Source: Collinsella aerofaciens | Lineage (GTDB): Bacteria > Actinomycetota > Coriobacteriia > Coriobacteriales > Coriobacteriaceae | Length of the DNA stretch: 57,259 nt | NCBI RefSeq assembly: GCF_015546965.1 | Contig: NZ_JADMUF010000003.1 | Coordinates: forward strand, 1-57,259 | Direction: 5' to 3' | In this document: positions 52,416 through 57,259 of the stretch, piece by piece | How the letters are laid out: the number at the start of each line of letters is the position of its first letter | Position numbering within the stretch: position 1 is the stretch's first letter | Program-made: the position numbers and the translations under genes | The notes under the pieces: generated by a model | What the model saw: only the letters and a program-made list of their open reading frames with translations | The model's database searches: none | Told to the model about the DNA's origin: nothing

Positions 52416-53897
52416 TTAGCGATGGAAGAAACCGCAGCGCTCAAACTTGGGCTCGCAGCACACGTTGATACCCAGTTTGCGCAGTACCGTCTCGTCCGTC
52501 GGCGAGATGATCACGCTAAAGAAGGCATCGCAACCGCGCAGCTGCTCCAGGCCCGAAAGGACGCGAGCGGCCGTCTCACTCGTGGCCGAGGTGATCGACA
52601 GCGCCATAAGCGTCTCGTCGGTGTGGAGGCGCGGGTTTTTGCTGCCCAGGAAATGCGTCTTGAGCTTGCTGATGGGCTCGATCGCCTCATCGCTAATGAC
52701 CTCGAGCTCAAGGTCGACGCCCGAGACATGCTTGAGGGCGTTCATAATGAGCGAACTTGCGGCGCCCAGGCGCGTGGAGGTCTTACCGGTCACCACGGAG
52801 CCATCGGGCATGACCATGGCACCCACGGGACCGCCCGTCAGCTGCTCCCTGGTGAGGGCCGCCGAGCGCGCCGGTGAGTAGTTCTTATCGATGCCGGCTT
52901 TCTTCATAATAATCTTGAGACGGTCGACTTGTTCATCGCCCACGCCGGTACGGCGCACATTTTCGACCGCGGTAAAGTAGCGGCGGACAATCTCCATCTT
53001 GGAAGCGTCGCGGCAGGCATCGTCATCGGTGATGGCAAAGCCAACCATATTGACGCCCATGTCCGTAGGGCTCTGGTAGGGGCTCTTGCCCAGGATCTTT
53101 TCCATCAGGGCACGGACTACCGGGAAGGCCTCGACGTCGCGGTTGTAGTTGACCGTGGTCTTGTTGTAGGCCTCAAGGTGGAAGGAGTCGATGATGTTGG
53201 CGTCATCGAGGTCTGCCGTGGCGGCCTCATAGGCAATGTTGACCGGATGCGTAAGGGGCAGATTCCAAACCGGGAAGGTCTCGAATTTGGCATAGCCGGC
53301 GGCCGTGCCATGCTTGTGCTCGTGATAGAGCTGAGACAGGCAGGTGGCAAGCTTGCCCGAGCCAGGACCGGGGGCAGTGACCACGACGAGCGGTCGGGTG
53401 GTCTCGACAAACTCGTTCTTGCCGTAGCCATCATCGGACACGATCAGATCGACATCGTGCGGGTAGCCCTCGATGGGATAGTGCAGCTTGGCAGGAATGC
53501 CGAGCGCGTTCAGGCGGTTGCGGAACACATCGGCAGCAGGCTGGCCGGCGTACTGGGTGATGACCACAGCCGCGACGGCAAAGCCGTTGCCGCGGAACAG
53601 GTCAACCAGGCGCAGCACATCCTCGTCATAGGTAATACCGAGGTCACCACGAGCCTTGTTTTTCTCGATGTGGTTCGCGTTGATCGCGATGATAACCTCG
53701 ACATCGTCGGCGATGCTCTTGAGCATGCGGAACTTGCTGTCCGGTTCAAAACCCGGCAGCACGCGGCTCGCATGATAGTCATCGAACAGCTTACCGCCAA
53801 ACTCCAAATAGAGCTTGCCACCAAACTGCGAGATGCGCTCCTTAATGTGAGCAGCCTGCAGCTCGATATACTTCGCGTTGTCGAAACCCTGGCGCAT
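52416..53897 (-). CDS. DUF1846 domain-containing protein
   Basis: A 493-residue protein matching the full-length DUF1846 family of unknown function, common in Gram-positives. Structural work on family members reports P-loop-like and novel folds without a settled activity. Conserved stretches visible are GFDNAKYIELQAAHIKERI at the start, EFGGKLFDDYHASRVLPGF, TAPGPGSGKLATCLSQLYHE near residue 173, and GKTSTRLGAASSLIMNALKH near residue 367. ATG 53897. No operon partner. Confidence 0.9.
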   Translation of the reverse strand: MRQGFDNAKYIELQAAHIKERISQFGGKLYLEFGGKLFDDYHASRVLPGFEPDSKFRMLKSIADDVEVIIAINANHIEKNKARGDLGITYDEDVLRLVDLFRGNGFAVAAVVITQYAGQPAADVFRNRLNALGIPAKLHYPIEGYPHDVDLIVSDDGYGKNEFVETTRPLVVVTAPGPGSGKLATCLSQLYHEHKHGTAAGYAKFETFPVWNLPLTHPVNIAYEAATADLDDANIIDSFHLEAYNKTTVNYNRDVEAFPVVRALMEKILGKSPYQSPTDMGVNMVGFAITDDDACRDASKMEIVRRYFTAVENVRRTGVGDEQVDRLKIIMKKAGIDKNYSPARSAALTREQLTGGPVGAMVMPDGSVVTGKTSTRLGAASSLIMNALKHVSGVDLELEVISDEAIEPISKLKTHFLGSKNPRLHTDETLMALSITSATSETAARVLSGLEQLRGCDAFFSVIISPTDETVLRKLGINVCCEPKFERCGFFHR

Positions 53898-54072
53898 GTA
53901 TGGCTCCCGTCCCGTTTCGTAAATTAAGTTCCTACGCGATTATAACGGAGCCCGCCCTCCCCGATAACCAGACCATCAACAGGCACCAACCAAACACGCC
54001 CACCGCAACCACCGGGGACCCAGGATGGCTAATTTGAGGCGAGGAACAAGTCACTCAGCACCAACGATGGCA

Positions 54073-54313
54073 GCGCCGCAGGTTGAGCATAAGCCAGCGA
54101 AAGCCCGCCAGAGTATGCAAAGCGCCCTCTGCACCAACAATGGAAAGCGCCGCAGGCAGAGGACGGACAGCGAGCGCCGTCCAGAACGTACAAGTTGGCA
54201 TGAAAAAGGCGAGGCATAGACCTTTTGGTCATGCCTTGCCTTTTGAATGACAAATTGTCGTTCTGGACGGCGCGCAGCGTCGACTGGTTGCGCGGTTCGT
54301 AGAACCGCGCAAC
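54073..54313. repeat. Structured intergenic element, copy B
   Basis: Second copy of the element at 2411-2577. The 5' box (54073-54102) matches 28/30. A perfect 15-bp outer stem joins 54174-54188 with 54259-54273, and the inner hairpin 54212-54236 keeps the bulged A and four-base loop of copy A. The 16-base box (54274-54289) is identical, and the closing 12-bp hairpin (54287-54298 with 54302-54313) is perfect. About 70 extra bases (54103-54173) include a second GCGCCGCAGG and an extra CCTCTGC/GCAGAGG stem. It lies between the DUF1846 gene and yfcC. Confidence 0.8.
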
Positions 54314-54321
54314 ATAAAAGC

Positions 54322-54352
54322 GCCCCCTCCCGCGCACGGAACGGGAGGGGGC
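54322..54352 (-). terminator. Terminator of the YfcC-type transporter gene
   Basis: A perfect 11-bp stem GCCCCCTCCCG/CGGGAGGGGGC, 9-base loop, running into GCTTTTATG on the minus strand. A further CCGGTGGG/CCCACCGG hairpin (54368-54388) lies between it and the stop codon. It abuts repeat copy B. Confidence 0.8.
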
Positions 54353-54454
54353 TAAAGGTAGGAGTCTACCGGTGGGTTGACCCCACCGGACAGACGATGA
54401 CCAGGTGATCCTCTACAGGATCGTCAAGGTTTCCGTGGGGTACCCGTTGGGTAC

Positions 54455-55933
54455 TTAGAGCAGCACGCAGGCGACGGTCAGGATGACGGCGCAGACGACG
54501 GAGAGAGCGACGATGAGCTTAAGGGCAAACTTGAGCCAGGTCGTCCACTCGATCTTGGCCAGGGCGAGACCGCCCATGATGGCGCCGGAGGTCGGGGTGA
54601 ACAGGTTCACGACACCGATAGCGGCGGAGAAGATCATAACCATGACCTCGGGTGAGAAGCCGAGCTTAACAGCCAGCGGTCCCATGATGGGCATGGAGAC
54701 AGTGGCCATACCGGAGGTCGAGGGGATCAGGAAGGACAGGCCGAAGTAGACCAGGAAGCTCATGGGAGCGAAGATCACGCCGGACAGGCCAGCCAGGGCA
54801 TTGGCGGCAGCGTCGAGGACGAAGACGTCGAGACCGGTGTTAGCCATGAGGACGGAGATACCACGGGCGAGGGCAATGACGAGAACAACGGACATCATGT
54901 CGGCAGCGCCGGTGATGAAGGTGTTGACGATCTGCTTCTCGGACAGGCCACCGATGATACCGATCAGGACGGCCATGAGGAAGAACCAGGTGGAAGCCTC
55001 GTCGAAGTACCACTGGCCAATGGGCAGGCCGGTGATCAGGGCAGACCAGCCCTGGACGACGGCGTTACCGTCGGCGTCGTAGACAGCGCCAGCGTCGAAG
55101 AAGTTGGCGACGCCCTCGTTGAGGTCGGCCAGCGGAATGAAGCCGACGATCATGACGACGAAGGTGAAGGCGAAGGCGATCAGAACACCCTTCTGACGAC
55201 CGGTGAGCTTGACCTCCTTGTGGACCTCGGAAGCAGCCTTGCCGTGAGCCTCTTCGGCGTCCTTGAGCTCCTGCATCGACAGGATGGTGGAACCCTTGTC
55301 AGCCTTGACCTTCTTGGCATAGTTCATCACGAAGACGATGGACATGGCGGTAGTGACAATCCACAGGACGGCACCGAGGCCGATGATGATGGACTGGTTG
55401 ACCTCAATGCCAACGCCGGTCAGAGCGTCGACAGCAGCGCCGACGGCGAACGGGTTAACCGTGGAGCCCAGGCAGCCGCAGCCAGCGCCGAGCAGGACGG
55501 TAGCGGCGCCGACCATGGGGTCGAAGCCAGCAGCCATCATGGTAGCGGCGAGCAGAGCGTAGAAGGGAACGGTCTCCTCGCACATACCATAGGTGGTACC
55601 ACCGAGGGAGAAAATGAGCATAAGGACAGGAACGAGCATGATCTCGTTGCCCTTAAGCTTCTGCACCAGAACGGCGATGCCGTTGTCCAGAGCGCCAGTC
55701 TCGGTCATCATACCGAGGAAGCCGCCCAGGATCATAACGAAGAGGCAGACGGGCAGAGCGTCAGCGAAGCCCAGGATCGGGGCGGTGCAGAAATCGCTCA
55801 GGCGGGCTGCAGTAACCGCGCCGCCGGACGTGCCGGAGACGATAACGGTAATCACTGCAACAATTGCCAGCAGAGCTAGAAGAATGGTGAACGATGAAGG
55901 CATACCGCGCTTTTTCTTAGCGGTCTCAGTCAT
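54455..55933 (-). CDS. YfcC-family amino-acid transporter, probable arginine/ornithine antiporter
   Basis: A 492-residue integral membrane protein with about 12 helices, of the YfcC/DcuC-like (C4-dicarboxylate anaerobic carrier) superfamily. Typical segments are TTYGMCEETVPFYALL near residue 120, GCLGSTVNPFAVGAA near residue 160, and IPSTSGMATVSMPIMGPLA near residue 430. YfcC proteins are often found with arginine deiminase genes and are thought to exchange arginine for ornithine, which fits arcB and arcA just upstream. The start is ATG 55933, with GGGGGG nine bases before it; ATG 55942 touches the ribosome site. Confidence 0.85.
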   Translation of the reverse strand: MTETAKKKRGMPSSFTILLALLAIVAVITVIVSGTSGGAVTAARLSDFCTAPILGFADALPVCLFVMILGGFLGMMTETGALDNGIAVLVQKLKGNEIMLVPVLMLIFSLGGTTYGMCEETVPFYALLAATMMAAGFDPMVGAATVLLGAGCGCLGSTVNPFAVGAAVDALTGVGIEVNQSIIIGLGAVLWIVTTAMSIVFVMNYAKKVKADKGSTILSMQELKDAEEAHGKAASEVHKEVKLTGRQKGVLIAFAFTFVVMIVGFIPLADLNEGVANFFDAGAVYDADGNAVVQGWSALITGLPIGQWYFDEASTWFFLMAVLIGIIGGLSEKQIVNTFITGAADMMSVVLVIALARGISVLMANTGLDVFVLDAAANALAGLSGVIFAPMSFLVYFGLSFLIPSTSGMATVSMPIMGPLAVKLGFSPEVMVMIFSAAIGVVNLFTPTSGAIMGGLALAKIEWTTWLKFALKLIVALSVVCAVILTVACVLL

Positions 55934-56034
55934 GGTTCTCATCCCCCCTTCATAAATCATTTAACTTTCTCGCGCGAAGCGGATCTTCCGTGCCGTGCCC
56001 ACCGCCCGACGCGAGATATTTACCAGACAAAGCC

Positions 56035-56064
56035 GCTCGGGGTGTGCAGCAAGACACCCCGAGC
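56035..56064 (-). terminator. Hairpin between the OTC gene and yfcC
   Basis: A perfect 11-bp stem GCTCGGGGTGT/ACACCCCGAGC with an 8-base loop is followed by GGCTTTG on the minus strand, 17 bases after the OTC stop. The weak T run suggests partial termination or a stability element within the operon. Confidence 0.6.
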
Positions 56065-56080
56065 GAGATGCTAGATGCTC

Positions 56081-57076
56081 TTACTTGAGCGTGGCGTACA
56101 TGACAGCCTTGATGGTGTGCATGCGGTTCTCGGCCTCGTCGAAGACCTTGGAAGCGGGGCTCTCGAAGACCTCGTCGGTGACCTCCTGCTCGGTGATGCC
56201 GAACTGCTCGCACTTCTCGGCGCCAATCGTGGTGTTGGTGTCGTGGAAGCTGGGCAGGCAGTGCAGGAAGATGGCACCCGGGTTGGCCATAGCCATGACC
56301 TCGGAGGTAACGCGATACGGGGTGAGCTGAGCGATGCGCTCGGCCCAGACCTCGTCGGGCTCGCCCATGGAGACCCACACGTCGGTGTAGATAACGTCGG
56401 CACCGGTGACGCCGTCCTTGACGTCGGTGGTCAGCTTGATGGTGCAGCCGTTGGCCTCGGCGATGGGCTTGCAGGCCTCGATGACGTCGTCAGCGGGCAT
56501 GCACTCCTCGGGTCCGCAGGCCACGAAGTTCATGCCGAGCTTGGAGCAGACGACCATGAGGGAGCGAGCAACGTTGTTCTTGCAGTCGCCCATGAAGACG
56601 AGGGTCTTGCCCTTGATGTCGTAGTTGAAGTTCTCCTGGACGGTCAGGATGTCGGCGAGCATCTGGGTGGGGTGCCACTCGGTGGTCAGGCCGTTCCACA
56701 CGGGCACGCCGGACTTAGCAGCGAGCTCCTCGACGTCGTCCTGGGCAAAGCCACGGAACTCGATGCCGTCATACATGCGGCCAAGAACGCGGGCGGTGTC
56801 CTCGATGGACTCCTTCTTGCCCATCTGCGACGAACCGGGATCGAGATAGGTCACGCCCATGCCCAGGTCCATGCCGCCGACCTCGAAGGCGCAGCGGGTA
56901 CGAGTGGAGGTCTTCTGGAAGAGCAGAACGATGTTCTTGCCCTCGAGATAGCGGTGCGGAACGCCAGCGCGCTTCATGTCCTTGAAGTTCTTGGAGAGCT
57001 TGAGCAGGTACTCGATCTCCTCGGTGGTGAGGTCGAGAAGCTTGAGGAAGCTACGGCCGGAGAGGTTAACACCCAT
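56081..57076 (-). CDS. arcB: Ornithine carbamoyltransferase
   Basis: OTC interconverts ornithine plus carbamoyl phosphate and citrulline. The 331-residue enzyme has the carbamoyl-phosphate motif STRTRCAFE (about 57-65), [11 protein letters not shown], the ornithine loop DVWVSMGE and the catalytic-Cys motif HCLPSFHD. Its place between arginine deiminase and a YfcC transporter points to the catabolic (ArcB) role. It is also the only OTC in the window and could feed argG and argH. ATG 57076 follows GAAAGG. Confidence 0.95.
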   Translation of the reverse strand: MGVNLSGRSFLKLLDLTTEEIEYLLKLSKNFKDMKRAGVPHRYLEGKNIVLLFQKTSTRTRCAFEVGGMDLGMGVTYLDPGSSQMGKKESIEDTARVLGRMYDGIEFRGFAQDDVEELAAKSGVPVWNGLTTEWHPTQMLADILTVQENFNYDIKGKTLVFMGDCKNNVARSLMVVCSKLGMNFVACGPEECMPADDVIEACKPIAEANGCTIKLTTDVKDGVTGADVIYTDVWVSMGEPDEVWAERIAQLTPYRVTSEVMAMANPGAIFLHCLPSFHDTNTTIGAEKCEQFGITEQEVTDEVFESPASKVFDEAENRMHTIKAVMYATLK

Positions 57077-57140
57077 GGTTCGATTCCTTTCGAAGAAATG
57101 AATTACGTAAGTATTAGTGTTGCCTGTTTAACGGGCGAAG

Positions 57141-57169
57141 CCGGTGCGGTTGTAGGGGGACCGCACCGG
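57141..57169 (-). terminator. Intercistronic hairpin between arcA and arcB
   Basis: A perfect 10-bp stem CCGGTGCGGT/ACCGCACCGG with a 9-base loop, 12 bases after the arcA stop and 64 bases before arcB. There is no T run, so it is more likely a processing or stability element than a terminator. Confidence 0.5.
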
Positions 57170-57181
57170 AAACGGAAAGAC

Positions 57182-57259
57182 TTAGAGGTCCTCGCGCCAG
57201 AAGGGCATGCTCATGCAGCGCGGGCCGCCGCGGCCGCGGGAGAGCTCGGCGGAGGGCAC
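57182..57259 (-). CDS. arcA: Arginine deiminase, C-terminal fragment cut by the window edge
   Basis: The last 25 codons of a gene entering from the right edge. The sequence SRGRGGPRCMSMPFWREDL holds the deiminase C-terminal signature GRGGPRCMS, with the catalytic Cys in RCMSMP. ArcA converts arginine to citrulline and ammonia. With arcB and the transporter downstream it forms an arginine deiminase operon; carbamate kinase (arcC) is not in view. Confidence 0.93.
   Translation of the reverse strand: MPSAELSRGRGGPRCMSMPFWREDL

Overview
The window looks like chromosome from a high-GC Gram-positive of the class Coriobacteriia, most likely Collinsella or a close relative. This is inferred from gene content, GC-rich codon use, and a division cluster with sepF, yggT and divIVA but no ftsA. 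No 16S gene is present to settle it. I see no prophage, complete insertion sequence, CRISPR array, tRNA or rRNA.

Layout. 0-9 kb: rpsA, a HAD phosphatase, cysteine desulfidase cyuA, rpiB, ndk, and the arginine genes argH and argG. Between argH and argG is a 56-codon unknown gene. Upstream of argG is a 24-codon leader peptide with six Arg codons in its last ten. 9-22 kb: mixed housekeeping genes (HAD-IIB, polA, M18 aminopeptidase, yaaA, TPP-riboswitch-controlled thiC, thiD, SGNH esterase, a PARG-like protein, BI-1). 22-25 kb: pit with a DUF47 partner, and a nitroreductase. 25-49 kb, all on the minus strand: the division and cell-wall cluster mraZ-rsmH-ftsL-ftsI-murF-mraY-murD-ftsW-murG-murC-murB-ftsQ-ftsZ, then pgeF, pstSCAB-phoU, yggS, sepF, yggT and divIVA. 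The phosphate operon sits inside the usual pgeF-yggS-sepF-yggT-divIVA series. 49-57 kb: xerD, pyrG, a winged-helix protein, a DUF1846 protein, a YfcC-type transporter, ornithine carbamoyltransferase and the C-terminal end of arginine deiminase.

How the genes work together. The 33-49 kb block makes lipid II from UDP-GlcNAc-enolpyruvate onward, polymerises and crosslinks it at the septum, and builds the Z ring. MurE and FtsA are absent here. SepF and DivIVA are the Z-ring anchor and the pole/septum organiser. Two phosphate importers (PstSCAB-PhoU, and Pit with DUF47) are present. ArgG and ArgH make arginine; the right edge degrades it by the deiminase pathway. ThiC and ThiD supply the thiamin pyrimidine.

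The main unexplained signals are: (1) the Arg-codon leader peptide before argG; (2) a two-copy structured intergenic element at 2.4 and 54.1 kb whose stems are kept by compensatory changes; (3) yggT, which has no ATG, GTG or TTG before its first membrane helix; (4) operator-like palindromes before ftsZ and mraZ, including a near-consensus NrdR box; and (5) several families of long perfect hairpins between genes.
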